The notes below the pieces were generated by a model. The model was not told the origin of the DNA and did not search any database. It worked only from the letters and a program-made list of their open reading frames with translations. The position numbers were made by a program, and so were the translations under genes. Below are positions 55,834-64,000 of a stretch of DNA of 64,000 bases, piece after piece. Every line of letters starts with the position of its first letter. Positions within the stretch are counted from its first letter, which is position 1. The stretch is from Luteimonas arsenica (GTDB taxonomy: Bacteria > Pseudomonadota > Gammaproteobacteria > Xanthomonadales > Xanthomonadaceae). Where the stretch lies: assembly GCF_004352825.1 (NCBI RefSeq), contig NZ_SJRW01000002.1:248001-312000 (forward strand). The letters run 5' to 3'.

Positions 55834-56985
55834 TTACTGAGACTTTCGGGAATACCGGCCGTGCTCGACCGCCACACGACCCTCCAGCTCCATGAGCAGC
55901 AGCATGCTGCCTAGTTCGGCGGCCGTCAATCCGGTCCGCGAAACCAGTTCATCCATACCGGTAGGGTCGTGGCCCAGTGCCTGCCACAAGCGCTGGGGGT
56001 CGGAACCTTCGGGCGGACCGGCGATGCCGGCCGCCGCGGCGGCGTTCCCGGGACCCTTCTTGGGGGCGTCCAGGCGCCTGCGCAAGTCGTCGGCGAAGAC
56101 CAGGGCCAGCGGCGCCAGCGCCTCCAGCACTTCGCCCGGGGTCTCCACCAGGGCCGCGCCGTCCCGGATCAGGCGGTGGCAGCCGCGGGCCTTGGGGTTG
56201 TGGATCGAGCCGGGGATGGCGAAGACCTCGCGCCCGGCCTCGCCGGCCAGCCGCGCGGTGATCGCGGCGCCCGAGCGCAGGGCGGCTTCCACCACCACCA
56301 CGCCCAGCGACAGGCCCATCACGATCCGGTTGCGACTGGGGAAGGCGCCACGGCTGTACGCCGTTCCCGGCGGCAGCTCGCTGACCACCGCGCCGGTGTC
56401 TGCAATCCGCCGGTACAGGGCGGCGTTGCGCGTCGGGTAGGGGCGGTCGATGGCGGTGCCGAGCACGGCGACGGTGCGCCCGCCGGGGGCGGCCAGGGCG
56501 CCCTCGTGGGCGGCGGTGTCGATGCCCGCGGCCAGCCCGCTGGTGACGGAGACGCCGGCGGCGGCGAAGTCCCGCGCGAAGTCGAAGGCATTGCGCAGGC
56601 CGCCGGCACTGGCGGCGCGGCTGCCGACCACGGCCACCGAGGGATGCCAGAGCAGGTCGCCGTCGCCGACCAGCCACAGCGCCAGCGGAGCGCCTTCAAG
56701 GCGGTGCAGCAGGGCGGGGTAGTCCGGATCGTGGAAGCCGATCACCCGTCGGCCGGGGGCGCCGTCGAGCCAGCGCAGCCAGTCGTCCGTGGGGTCGCCC
56801 GCGCCCGTGCGCAGGCCCAGGGCGCCCTGCTGGGCCGGGGACAGCCCCGCAGCGCGCCAGGCGCTGCGTCCGGCGGCCAGCGCTGCGGCGGCGCTGCCGT
56901 GATTCTCCAGCAGCCGGCGTCGGGGCTCGCCGCGGCCGCCGGCGGCGATCAGGCGCAGCAGCGCCCGGGTGTCTTCGCTGTCCAT
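55834..56985 (-). CDS. dprA: DNA-processing protein DprA
   Basis: DprA binds incoming single-stranded DNA during natural transformation and loads RecA. The 383-residue protein has an N-terminal helical domain and the Rossmann-like core: VAVVGSRAASAGGLRNAFDF, VTSGLAAGIDTAAHEGAL, TVAVLGTAIDRPYP, and GREVFAIPGSIHNPKARGCH with LIRDGAALVE. A C-terminal winged-helix (LWQALGHDPTGMDELVSRTG) completes it. It lies downstream of the LysM gene with 76 bases between. Confidence 0.95.
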   Translation of the reverse strand: MDSEDTRALLRLIAAGGRGEPRRRLLENHGSAAAALAAGRSAWRAAGLSPAQQGALGLRTGAGDPTDDWLRWLDGAPGRRVIGFHDPDYPALLHRLEGAPLALWLVGDGDLLWHPSVAVVGSRAASAGGLRNAFDFARDFAAAGVSVTSGLAAGIDTAAHEGALAAPGGRTVAVLGTAIDRPYPTRNAALYRRIADTGAVVSELPPGTAYSRGAFPSRNRIVMGLSLGVVVVEAALRSGAAITARLAGEAGREVFAIPGSIHNPKARGCHRLIRDGAALVETPGEVLEALAPLALVFADDLRRRLDAPKKGPGNAAAAAGIAGPPEGSDPQRLWQALGHDPTGMDELVSRTGLTAAELGSMLLLMELEGRVAVEHGRYSRKSQ

Positions 56986-57061
56986 GGCCGAAGCCTGGCC
57001 CGGAAACGGCGACGGCGCCCTGGGGCGCCGTCGCGTGTTGCGGTCGGGAAAGGCCGCGGCC

Positions 57062-58234
57062 TCAGTAGGGCGCGTCCGGGTGCTTGAGGTGGTAGCCGAC
57101 GCGGCTCGGCTTCACGCTGCCCATCACCAGACCGTAGCTGACCTTGTCGAAGGTGCGGAACACCATGACGTGGCCGGCGAACTCGTCGGGCAGGCGCACC
57201 TTGTTCTCGAAGAACACGGTGTCCTCGTCGCGGGCCAGGCCCTTCTCGACGCGGTCGACGACGTTGCTGCCTTCGCGCCAGATCGAGAACACGGTGCCGT
57301 TGTCCACGCCCTCGCGGGCGCCGACCGACAGCGCGATCACGTCGCGCGGGCCGCCGGAAGTGAGCATGTCGGTCACCGCCAGCACGCGCGCCTTGCCGTA
57401 GTCGGTCTGGACCTTCGGCGGGTGCGGGAAGAACTGCAGGTCGTAGGGCTGGGCGTCCACTGGCACCACGCGGTCGCCGACGCGCACCTCGCGGCCCTCC
57501 TCGTCGAGCAGCAGGGTGCTGGCCTGGATGCCGCCCACTTCGCCGCGGGTCAGGGTGCCGGCGGTCACGCGCATCAGCTCGTAGCCCAGCACTTCCTGGC
57601 CCTTGTCGGGCATGACCACGTTGGCCCAGTACTTGCCGAAGTCGACGCTGCGGCGGCCGGTGGCGTCGAGCTCGTCCTTGCCGAAGGTGTCGCAGCACAT
57701 GCCGGCACGCAGCAGGTGGGTGTAGCGCACGGTCGGGCGCAGCACCGCGTAGCGGGTGCCCGGCGAGGCGCTGCCCAGGCCGCGGACGTAGACCACCTGG
57801 TCGCGGCTGGCGCGCATGCGGTCTTCTTCCAGGCCGACCACGTAGGGCAGGTGGTCGAAGTCGTCCACCACGCGCAGATCCTTGAGGAAGGGCTCGACCT
57901 CGGACAGCGGGACGGCGTCGATCGGCGCCGCCTCGGTCCGCGGGCCCGGCGTGACGCCGACGCGGTTGAGGTAGGCCAGGCTGATCACGTCGCCCGGATA
58001 GATCAGGTGCGGGTTGGCGATCTGCGGGTTGGCCTGCCAGATCTCCGGCCACAGCCAGGGTTTCTGGAGGAAGCGGCCGGCGATGTCCCACAGCGTGTCG
58101 CCGCGCTGGACCACGTAAGTGTCAGGGTGGTCGCCGCGCAGGCCCTGGGCCGCCGCGTACGTAGCCACCGTGAGCATTGCTACCGCAACACCCGTGCGTA
58201 GCGCATTAGAAAGGCGCTGAAGCTTGCCGGCCAT
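57062..58234 (-). CDS. Secreted LysM domain protein
   Basis: The 390-residue protein has a signal peptide ending in TYAAAQG. A LysM peptidoglycan-binding domain follows at about 38-86 (YVVQRGDTLWDIAGRFLQKP, WPEIWQANPQIANPHLIYPG). The remaining 300 residues are a conserved C-terminus without a recognised catalytic motif (VQTDYGKARVLAVTDMLTSG, VDNGTVFSIWREG). Such LysM proteins regularly precede dprA in gammaproteobacteria. AAGGGGAGCAGGTAG precedes the ATG. It is divergent from def. Confidence 0.88.
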   Translation of the reverse strand: MAGKLQRLSNALRTGVAVAMLTVATYAAAQGLRGDHPDTYVVQRGDTLWDIAGRFLQKPWLWPEIWQANPQIANPHLIYPGDVISLAYLNRVGVTPGPRTEAAPIDAVPLSEVEPFLKDLRVVDDFDHLPYVVGLEEDRMRASRDQVVYVRGLGSASPGTRYAVLRPTVRYTHLLRAGMCCDTFGKDELDATGRRSVDFGKYWANVVMPDKGQEVLGYELMRVTAGTLTRGEVGGIQASTLLLDEEGREVRVGDRVVPVDAQPYDLQFFPHPPKVQTDYGKARVLAVTDMLTSGGPRDVIALSVGAREGVDNGTVFSIWREGSNVVDRVEKGLARDEDTVFFENKVRLPDEFAGHVMVFRTFDKVSYGLVMGSVKPSRVGYHLKHPDAPY

Positions 58235-58374
58235 CTACCTGCTCCCCTTGGAGATTTCCCCGTATAGCGGCCGCACTATGCCTACAGGAACCGATCCGGC
58301 GCAAGCCTGCTGGGGCTACAATTGGGCCCCGCGCCACACGGTTGTGACGGCCGCCTCCTTTATCACACGTCCGT

Positions 58375-58887
58375 ATGTCCCTGATCACGATCCTCGAGCA
58401 CCCCCATCCGAACCTGCGCAAGGTCGCCGCCGAGCGCGAGGCCGCGGCCATCGCCGACCCGGCTTTCCAGCGCCTGCTCGACGACATGTTCGAGACCATG
58501 TACGCCGCCCCGGGCATCGGCCTGGCCGCCACCCAGGTCGACGTCATGGAGCGCTTCATGGTGATAGACGTCACCGAGGACCACGAGCAGCCGCTGGTGT
58601 TCATCAACCCGGTGATCCGGGGGCGCTCGGCCGACCTGCGCGTGCACCAGGAGGGCTGCCTGTCGATCCCGGGCATCTTCGCCGACGTCACCCGCGCAGA
58701 CGGCATCGAGGTCGAGGCCCTGGATCGCCACGGCAAGCCGTTCACCCTGGCGGTGGACGGCCTGCTGGCGACCTGCATCCAGCACGAGGTCGACCATCTG
58801 GACGGCAAGCTGTTCATCGACCACCTGTCGCCGCTCAAGCGCGAGCGGGCGATGAAGAAGTACGAGAAGCTGCGGCGGCAGGCATGA
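58375..58887 (+). CDS. def: Peptide deformylase
   Basis: Def removes the formyl group from new proteins. The 170-residue enzyme has all three motifs: [18 protein letters not shown] (Cys metal ligand) and [14 protein letters not shown] (two His ligands and catalytic Glu). A TACAAT -10-like sequence occurs at about 58316, 59 bases before the ATG. It heads the def-fmt-rsmB unit, divergent from the LysM gene as in other gammaproteobacteria. Confidence 0.97.
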   Translation: MSLITILEHPHPNLRKVAAEREAAAIADPAFQRLLDDMFETMYAAPGIGLAATQVDVMERFMVIDVTEDHEQPLVFINPVIRGRSADLRVHQEGCLSIPGIFADVTRADGIEVEALDRHGKPFTLAVDGLLATCIQHEVDHLDGKLFIDHLSPLKRERAMKKYEKLRRQA

Positions 58888-58930
58888 CCGGCCACCGTCG
58901 CATGCGGGCAGGGACGGCGGGGGTGGCGCG

Positions 58931-59851
58931 ATGAGGATCGTCTTCGCCGGCACGCCCGAATTCGCAGTGCCGTCGCTGCGCGCGGCCTGCACCAAGGCCG
59001 AGGTCGTCGCGGTCTATACCCAGCCCGACCGCCCTGCGGGCCGCGGCCGCGGGCTGCAGGCCTCGCCGGTGAAGCTCGAGGCGCTGTCGCGCGGGATCCC
59101 GGTGCTGCAGCCCGAGACCCTGAAGGGCCCGGCCTCGCGCGACGCCCTGCGCGCGCTGAAACCCGACCTGATGGTGGTGGTGGCCTACGGCCTGCTGCTG
59201 CCGCAGGCGATCCTCGACATCCCCGAGGACGGCTGCTGGAACGTGCACGCCTCGCTGCTGCCGCGCTGGCGCGGCGCGGCGCCGATCCAGCGCGCGATCG
59301 AGGCCGGTGACGCGCAGACCGGCGTCTGCCTGATGAAGATGGAGAAGGGCCTGGACACCGGCCCGGTGCTGCTGTCGCAGTCGCTGGCGATCGGCGAAGA
59401 CGAGACCGGCGGCCGGCTCCACGACCGTCTGGCCGAGCTCGGCGCGCAGGTGCTGGCCGATGGCCTGGGCCTGCTGCGCGCCGGCATCCGCCCGATGCCG
59501 CGGCCGCAGCCCGCCGAAGGCGTGACCTACGCCCGCAAGCTGGACAAGGCCGAGGCGAAGCTGGACTGGTCGCAGCCGGCCGAAGTGCTGGCCCGCAAGG
59601 TCCGCGCCTTCAACCCCTGGCCGGTGGCCGAGGCGGTGCTGGCCGGCGAGCGCGTGCGCATCCACGGCGCGATCGCCGTCGATGCGAACGCCGGCGCCGT
59701 GCCCGGCACCCTGCTGGCCGGCGGCCGCGAGGGCCTCGACGTCGCCTGCGGCGAGGGTGCCCTGCGCATCCGCGTGCTGCAGCGCGACGGCGGCAAGGTG
59801 ATCACCGCCGCCGACTGGCTCAACGCCCGCCGCGACCTGGCCCTGCCGTGA
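58931..59851 (+). CDS. fmt: Methionyl-tRNA formyltransferase
   Basis: Fmt formylates initiator Met-tRNA using 10-formyltetrahydrofolate. The 306-residue protein has [38 protein letters not shown], the catalytic [20 protein letters not shown] and [13 protein letters not shown]. The C-terminal OB-fold domain ([20 protein letters not shown]) binds tRNA. It is 43 bases after def; rsmB starts within its last codon (GTGA overlap). Confidence 0.97.
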   Translation: MRIVFAGTPEFAVPSLRAACTKAEVVAVYTQPDRPAGRGRGLQASPVKLEALSRGIPVLQPETLKGPASRDALRALKPDLMVVVAYGLLLPQAILDIPEDGCWNVHASLLPRWRGAAPIQRAIEAGDAQTGVCLMKMEKGLDTGPVLLSQSLAIGEDETGGRLHDRLAELGAQVLADGLGLLRAGIRPMPRPQPAEGVTYARKLDKAEAKLDWSQPAEVLARKVRAFNPWPVAEAVLAGERVRIHGAIAVDANAGAVPGTLLAGGREGLDVACGEGALRIRVLQRDGGKVITAADWLNARRDLALP

Positions 59852-61287
59852 GCGGTGCCGCGCCGCGGGAGGCCGCCGCGCGCGTGCTGCACGCGGTGCT
59901 CCACCACGGACGCTCGCTGAAGGCCGAACTGGCCCGCGCCCTGCCGGCCCTGCCCGATCCCCGCGACCGCGCCCTGGTCGAGGCCATCTGCTTCGCCGCC
60001 CTGCGCCAGCACGCGCGCGCCGACGCCGCGCTTTCGGCGTGGATGGCGAAGCCGCCGGGGCGCCGTGACGGCGACCTCCGCGCCTTGCTGCATGCCGGTT
60101 TCGCCCAGCTCGACCCGCTGGGGCTGGCGCCGCACGCCGCGGTCGCCGAGACCGTCGATGCCGCCCGCGGCATCGGCCGCGCCCACCAGGCGAAGCTGGT
60201 CAACGCCCTGCTGCGGCGCGCCCAGCGCGAGGGCCTGCCCGGGGTCGGCGCCGATGCCGCCTGGCCGGCCTGGCTGCGCGACCGGGTACGCGCCGACTGG
60301 CCGCAGGACGCGGAGGCGATCTTCGCCGCCAGCGCGCAGCCGGCGCCGACCTGGCTGCGCGTGAACCGTCGCCGCGGTGACCGCGACACCTACCTCGCCC
60401 GCCTCCACGCGGCCGGCCTGGAAACCACCGGAATACCAGCCTGTGGGAGCGGCCATGGCCGCGATCAGCCTCCCGGCGAGTCGATCGCGGCCATGGCCGC
60501 TCCCACGGCAGCTTCCCCGGCCGGGGAGGCGCTGGCCGATGCCGTGCTGCTGCCGGGCAGCATCGCGGTCGGCGCGCTGCCCGGCTTCGCGGATGGCGAC
60601 GTGTCGGTGCAGGACGGCGCCGCCCAGGCGGTGGCCGATGCGCTGGCGCCCGCGCCGGGCGCGCGCGTGCTCGACGCCTGCGCTGCGCCCGGCGGCAAGT
60701 CCGCGCACCTGCTCGAGCGCGACCCCACGCTGCGTCTGCTCGCCCTCGACGTCGATCCCGCGCGGCTGGCGCGGGTGCGCGACACCTGGGCGCGCTTGGG
60801 CGTCGGTGGCGTGGACGATGCCGGCGGCGCCGGAACCACTGACACCGGCGGGGCCGCGGAAGCCCGCGTCGCCGACGCGGCCGACCCCGCTGCCTGGTGG
60901 GACGGCGAGCCTTTCGACGCCATCCTCGTCGACGCGCCCTGTTCGGCCACCGGCATCATCCGCCGCCAGCCCGATGTGCTGCTGCACCGCCGCGCCGCAG
61001 ACGTCGACGCCCTGGTCGCGCTGCAGGCGCGCCTGCTAGACGCCGCTTGGACGATGCTGCGGCCCGGCGGCGTGATGCTGTACGCGACCTGCTCGATCCT
61101 GGCCGACGAGAACGCGCGCCAGGTCGATGCCTTCCTCGCCCGCCACGCGGATGCCGTCGCGGAGCCGCTGGACGCGCGCTTCGGGCGCACCAGCGGCTTC
61201 GGTCGCCAGCGCCTGCCCGGCGAGGACGGCATGGACGGCTTCTTCGTCTCGCGCCTGCGCAGGTCGACGGGCAGGCCTAGGCCGTAG
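59848..61287 (+). CDS. rsmB: 16S rRNA (cytosine-967-C5)-methyltransferase RsmB with repeat-derived insertion
   Basis: RsmB methylates C967 of 16S rRNA. The GTG start overlaps the fmt stop. The 479-residue product has an N-terminal NusB-like domain ([37 protein letters not shown]) and a methyltransferase domain with the AdoMet site [17 protein letters not shown], the PCS motif [17 protein letters not shown], and the catalytic Cys of [17 protein letters not shown]. coli RsmB is 429 residues. Residues 199-221 are encoded by a complete REP palindrome translated in frame between the two domains. A second Gly/Ala/Thr-rich insertion ([20 protein letters not shown]) lies near residue 320. Confidence 0.95.
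   Translation: MSGAAPREAAARVLHAVLHHGRSLKAELARALPALPDPRDRALVEAICFAALRQHARADAALSAWMAKPPGRRDGDLRALLHAGFAQLDPLGLAPHAAVAETVDAARGIGRAHQAKLVNALLRRAQREGLPGVGADAAWPAWLRDRVRADWPQDAEAIFAASAQPAPTWLRVNRRRGDRDTYLARLHAAGLETTGIPACGSGHGRDQPPGESIAAMAAPTAASPAGEALADAVLLPGSIAVGALPGFADGDVSVQDGAAQAVADALAPAPGARVLDACAAPGGKSAHLLERDPTLRLLALDVDPARLARVRDTWARLGVGGVDDAGGAGTTDTGGAAEARVADAADPAAWWDGEPFDAILVDAPCSATGIIRRQPDVLLHRRAADVDALVALQARLLDAAWTMLRPGGVMLYATCSILADENARQVDAFLARHADAVAEPLDARFGRTSGFGRQRLPGEDGMDGFFVSRLRRSTGRPRP
60442..60508. repeat. REP-like palindromic element inside rsmB coding sequence
   Basis: Outer ends TGTGGGAGC and GCTCCCACG with adjoining GGCCATGGCCGCGATC and GATCGCGGCCATGGCC form a near-perfect 23-base inverted repeat around a central 20 bases. 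It matches the element at 28475 in ends, size and internal palindromes. It is open in the rsmB frame and leaves the reading frame intact. Confidence 0.85.
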
Positions 61288-62215
61288 CCGCGTCCACCGG
61301 GGCAGTCACCACGTCATTGCACAGGTCGCGCAGCGGCATCCGTCCGCCGGAGCCGAGATGGACGTCCAGGCCGCGCTCGCAGCGGGTCGACCCGAGCGCC
61401 CGGGTTTCGGCCACGTAGCGGTCGTTGGGGCTGGCGCCGTCCTGGTGCCGCTCTTGGTGGTGGAGGTGGTAGGCCAGGCCGGAGAAGCGAAGCTGCCGGC
61501 ACGCGATGCCGGCGTTATGCGCGCGCCAGGCCAGTTCCACGTCCTCGCGGCCCCAGCCTTCCATGCGCTCGTCGAAGCCGTTGATGCGCACCAGGTCGTC
61601 GCGCCACCAGCCCTGGTTGCAGGTCTTGATGGTGCGCGGGAGGGTATTCCGGTTCGCGGCCAGCCAGGCGTCGGACAGCGGCAGCGAACGCAGCGCGTTG
61701 CGGCGCCGGGCGACATCGCGCGCCAGCGGCGTCGGGCGCTGCTCCGCACTGGCGAGCATGCGGTCGCGGAACGAGGGCCCGGTCAACACACGGGAGCCCT
61801 GGATGAAGCTACCGCGCTGCGCGACGCGCGCGTGGTCGGCGACGAAGTGGCGCTCGAGCACCATGTCGCCATCGAGCAGCAACACGTATTCGCCGCTGGC
61901 CGCGGCGATCGCCAGGTTGCGTGCACGGCCCACGCGGAAGCCCTTGTCGGGCTGCCACGCGTGGCGCAGCGGCACCGGGTAGTCGCGCGCCATCGCCGCG
62001 AGCAGGTCCGCCGTGTCATGGCGGGAGCCGTCGTCGGCGACGATCACCTCGTCCGGCCGCCGGGTCTGCCGTGCGACGCTTTCCAGCACGCGCTGCAGGG
62101 CCTCCTTCCAGTTGTAGGTGGTCACCAGCAGGCTGATGGAGGCGGGCGGATCATGGGGGGAGGGGGAGGCGTTGGTGCCCAGGGCGTGGGGGTGGGGTCG
62201 GCGTGACAGGGACAT
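61277..62215 (-). CDS. Family 2 glycosyltransferase (GT-A fold)
   Basis: The 312-residue protein has a GT2 catalytic domain: [58 protein letters not shown] and the metal-binding LLLDGDMVL. The second half has [20 protein letters not shown] and [18 protein letters not shown], resembling the galactosyltransferase-type C-terminal domain. It transfers a sugar, probably to a polysaccharide, lipid or protein in the cytoplasm. The end overlaps the rsmB end by eleven bases (convergent). The neighbouring amidotransferase suggests a glycan locus beyond the window. Confidence 0.86.
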   Translation of the reverse strand: MSLSRRPHPHALGTNASPSPHDPPASISLLVTTYNWKEALQRVLESVARQTRRPDEVIVADDGSRHDTADLLAAMARDYPVPLRHAWQPDKGFRVGRARNLAIAAASGEYVLLLDGDMVLERHFVADHARVAQRGSFIQGSRVLTGPSFRDRMLASAEQRPTPLARDVARRRNALRSLPLSDAWLAANRNTLPRTIKTCNQGWWRDDLVRINGFDERMEGWGREDVELAWRAHNAGIACRQLRFSGLAYHLHHQERHQDGASPNDRYVAETRALGSTRCERGLDVHLGSGGRMPLRDLCNDVVTAPVDAATA

Positions 62216-62303
62216 CGGGGGCCGGGAACGTGGATGGATGCTTCGTTGCCTGCCCCCTGCAGGCTCCGAAGGTTGGAAGGGCGGCAGGTTCCGGCCCCGG
62301 GTG

Positions 62304-64000
62304 TTAGCGCAGCGTCAAGGATCTCCCCGATCCGGTCCTGGCGTGCTCCAGCCAGGCCTGGAACATCAGGATCCCCCAGAGGTGGGTGTGCCATTTGCGC
62401 TCGCCGGCCTGGAAGGCGTTCCACAGGGCGCGGACCGGCGTCGGGTCGAAGTGCCCCTCATCGCGCAGCCGGCGTTCCTCGAGCTGCGCTTCGCCCCAGT
62501 CGCGCAGCGGCCCGCGCAGCCAGTCGCCTACGGGTGCGCCGAAGCCCGACTTCGGCCGCTGCACCAGTCCATCGGGCAGGTAGCGGCCGAGCAGGCGCTT
62601 GGGCAGGTGCTTGAGCCGGCCGTCCTGCCACTTCATCGCCATGGGCAGGGACCAGGCGAACTCGGCTACGCGCCAGTCCAGCAGCGGCGCCCGTGCTTCC
62701 AGCGACACCGACATGCTTGCGCGGTCGACCTTGGTGAGGATGTCCTCGGGCAGGTAGCAGGCGAAGTCCAGCGCCATCAGTGCGTCGGCGGGCGTGCCGT
62801 TGCGCGGCAGCGCGGCCGGGTCGTCGTAGGCGGTGGGCAGGCGGCGCGCGCCGATGACCACGGCTTCGGGCTCGCGCCAGCGCTGAACGCGCTGGCGCGC
62901 CGCGCCCTGCAGTCCATCGGCGGCCAGCGCGGCGCGGAACGCGGCCAGCCCACCGGCTCGCGCGGCCTCGCCGCGGTCGCGGCCCAGCAGCCGCCGCAGC
63001 GGTGCGGGAACGCGCGCGGCCATGCGGTGGTTGCGCAGGGCGCGCGCATAGCGGCCGTAGCCGAAGAACAGTTCGTCGCCGCCGTCGCCGGAGAGAGCCA
63101 CGGTCACATGGCGGCGGGTGAGCTCGCACAGCAGCGTGGTCGGCAACTGCGAGGAATCGGCGAAGGGCTCATCGAATACCCGCGGCATCGACGGCACCAG
63201 GTCGAGCGCGGCGCGGCCGTCCACGCGCAGCTCGGTGTGCTCGGTGCCGAGGTGTTTCGCGACCGCGGCGGCGTGCGCGCTTTCGTCGTGCACCGCGTTG
63301 TCGAAGCCGATCGAGAAGCTGCGCACCGGCCGTGGCGACTGCGCCTGCATCAGCGCGGTGACCAGCGAGGAATCGGTGCCGCCGGACAGGAAGGCACCCA
63401 ACGGCACGTCGGCCTCCATGCGCAGCGCGGTGGCGTCGCGCAGCAGGGCGTCGAGCGCTTCGAGCGCCGAGGTCTCGTCGCCCTCGAAGCCGCGCTCGAT
63501 CATCGCTTCCTGGCGTTCCCGGGCGCTCCACCAGGCCTGCTGGTCGCGCGCCGGATCATGCCCGGAGATGCCGTCGGCCAGCCTGGCCGCATCGATGCGC
63601 AGCAGCCGGCCCGCGGCCAATTTGTGCACGTCGCGCAGGATCGCGTGGGGGGCCGGGATGTAGTCCAGGCGCAGCAGCAGCGCCAGCGCATCGGGATCGA
63701 CTTCGCTACGCAGGGCGGGGTGGGCGCGCAGCGCCGCCAGTTCGCTGCCGAAGACGAAGCTGCCGTCGCCGCTCCAGCCGTAGTACAGCGGCTTCTTGCC
63801 GACGCGGTCGCGTGCCAGCCAGAGTTCGCGCGCCCGGGTGTCCCAGGCCGCGAACGCGAACATGCCGTTGGCGCGGGCCAGGGCTGATTCCACGCCCCAC
63901 TGCGCGATCGCAGCTACCAGGATCTCGGTGTCGGAATGGCCACGGAAGCCGTGCCCCAGCGTCGTGAGTTCGGCGCGCAGCGCGGCATGGTTGTAGACCT
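62304..64000 (-). CDS. Asparagine synthetase (glutamine-hydrolysing) type amidotransferase, 5' end beyond the window
   Basis: About 565 residues are visible and roughly the first 70, including the catalytic Cys of the glutaminase domain, are outside. The remaining N-terminal domain shows GHGFRGHSDTEILVAAIAQW, NGMFAFAAWDTRARELWLAR and RVGKKPLYYGW. The synthetase domain has the PP-loop LSGGTDSSLVTALM, ALSGDGGDELFFGYGRY and LPEDILTKVDRASMSVSLEA. The enzyme would amidate aspartate or a sugar carboxyl. Copies with this form are common in capsule, O-antigen or exosortase-linked loci, so asnB identity is not certain. The 88 bases to the glycosyltransferase hold nothing recognisable. Confidence 0.88.
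   Translation of the reverse strand, partial: VYNHAALRAELTTLGHGFRGHSDTEILVAAIAQWGVESALARANGMFAFAAWDTRARELWLARDRVGKKPLYYGWSGDGSFVFGSELAALRAHPALRSEVDPDALALLLRLDYIPAPHAILRDVHKLAAGRLLRIDAARLADGISGHDPARDQQAWWSARERQEAMIERGFEGDETSALEALDALLRDATALRMEADVPLGAFLSGGTDSSLVTALMQAQSPRPVRSFSIGFDNAVHDESAHAAAVAKHLGTEHTELRVDGRAALDLVPSMPRVFDEPFADSSQLPTTLLCELTRRHVTVALSGDGGDELFFGYGRYARALRNHRMAARVPAPLRRLLGRDRGEAARAGGLAAFRAALAADGLQGAARQRVQRWREPEAVVIGARRLPTAYDDPAALPRNGTPADALMALDFACYLPEDILTKVDRASMSVSLEARAPLLDWRVAEFAWSLPMAMKWQDGRLKHLPKRLLGRYLPDGLVQRPKSGFGAPVGDWLRGPLRDWGEAQLEERRLRDEGHFDPTPVRALWNAFQAGERKWHTHLWGILMFQAWLEHARTGSGRSLTLR

Noticed and set aside
60441-60510. CRISPR-like or IS-end interpretation of the rsmB palindrome
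   Set aside because: It is a single inverted element without spacers or a transposase; a REP-type element fits better.

Overview
The window is a chromosomal segment of a very GC-rich gammaproteobacterium, most likely a member of the Xanthomonadaceae/Lysobacteraceae (Lysobacter, Luteimonas or Xanthomonas relatives). The basis is gene content and synteny: polA with a DUF2782 lipoprotein and a C-rich sRNA at the Spot 42/sX13 position, the rho-trxA / rhlB divergence, ftsEX-rpoH, and the lysM-dprA-smg-topA-tsaC / def-fmt-rsmB block. I see no integrase, phage, insertion sequence or CRISPR array. Long antisense ORFs are GC-rich shadows and were left out. Starts were moved from the longest ORF to the best-supported codon, often GTG or TTG overlapping the upstream stop.

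Layout. 0-6.5 kb: partial DUF502 gene, DUF2782 lipoprotein, polA, sRNA, glk, hemF, a cysteine dioxygenase-like gene. 6.5-15.1 kb: secreted S9 peptidase, cyanide-insensitive-type bd oxidase cydAB, ycgL, and a giant membrane-anchored ankyrin protein. 15.2-24.1 kb: accessory stretch with three secreted TonB-C-domain paralogues, a multidomain heme / sugar dehydrogenase-like / lectin protein, an FAD oxidoreductase and a YdeP-type molybdopterin enzyme. 24.1-28.5 kb: rho, trxA and divergent rhlB, with rho and rhlB carrying long low-complexity extensions. 28.6-33.6 kb: ftsE-ftsX, a tandem-receiver protein, ung, a sulfotransferase and rpoH. 33.7-39.1 kb: ndh-zupT, a NYN-domain protein, a large inverted repeat, priA. 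39.1-45.8 kb: an AT-rich region with two perfect inverted DnaA boxes, a sigma-region-4-like/DUF3106 fusion, a MATE exporter, sppA, an SDR and a secreted YciI-like protein.

45.9-48.1 kb: a slipin preceded on the same strand by two directly abutting tRNA-like sequences with defective acceptor stems, and farther upstream a 35-codon ORF ending in a strong terminator. This is the least ordinary part of the window. 48.1-52.6 kb: YegP-like protein, DUF486 membrane protein, HCCA-isomerase-like thioredoxin-fold protein, a lipoprotein, two DUF4124 secreted proteins and tsaC. 52.6-61.3 kb: topA, smg, dprA, a LysM protein, def, fmt and rsmB, the last with a REP palindrome translated in frame inside it. 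61.3-64 kb: a family 2 glycosyltransferase and an asparagine synthetase-type amidotransferase cut by the window end, perhaps the edge of a polysaccharide locus.

Cross-cutting features. REP-like palindromes with TGTGGGAGC ends occur at 28.5, 33.6 and 60.4 kb. Several divergently transcribed genes (polA, hemF, rpoH, ndh, priA) have a -10-like hexamer 6-7 bases before the start codon, suggesting leaderless transcripts. All family names come from reading motifs by eye; no database search was run.
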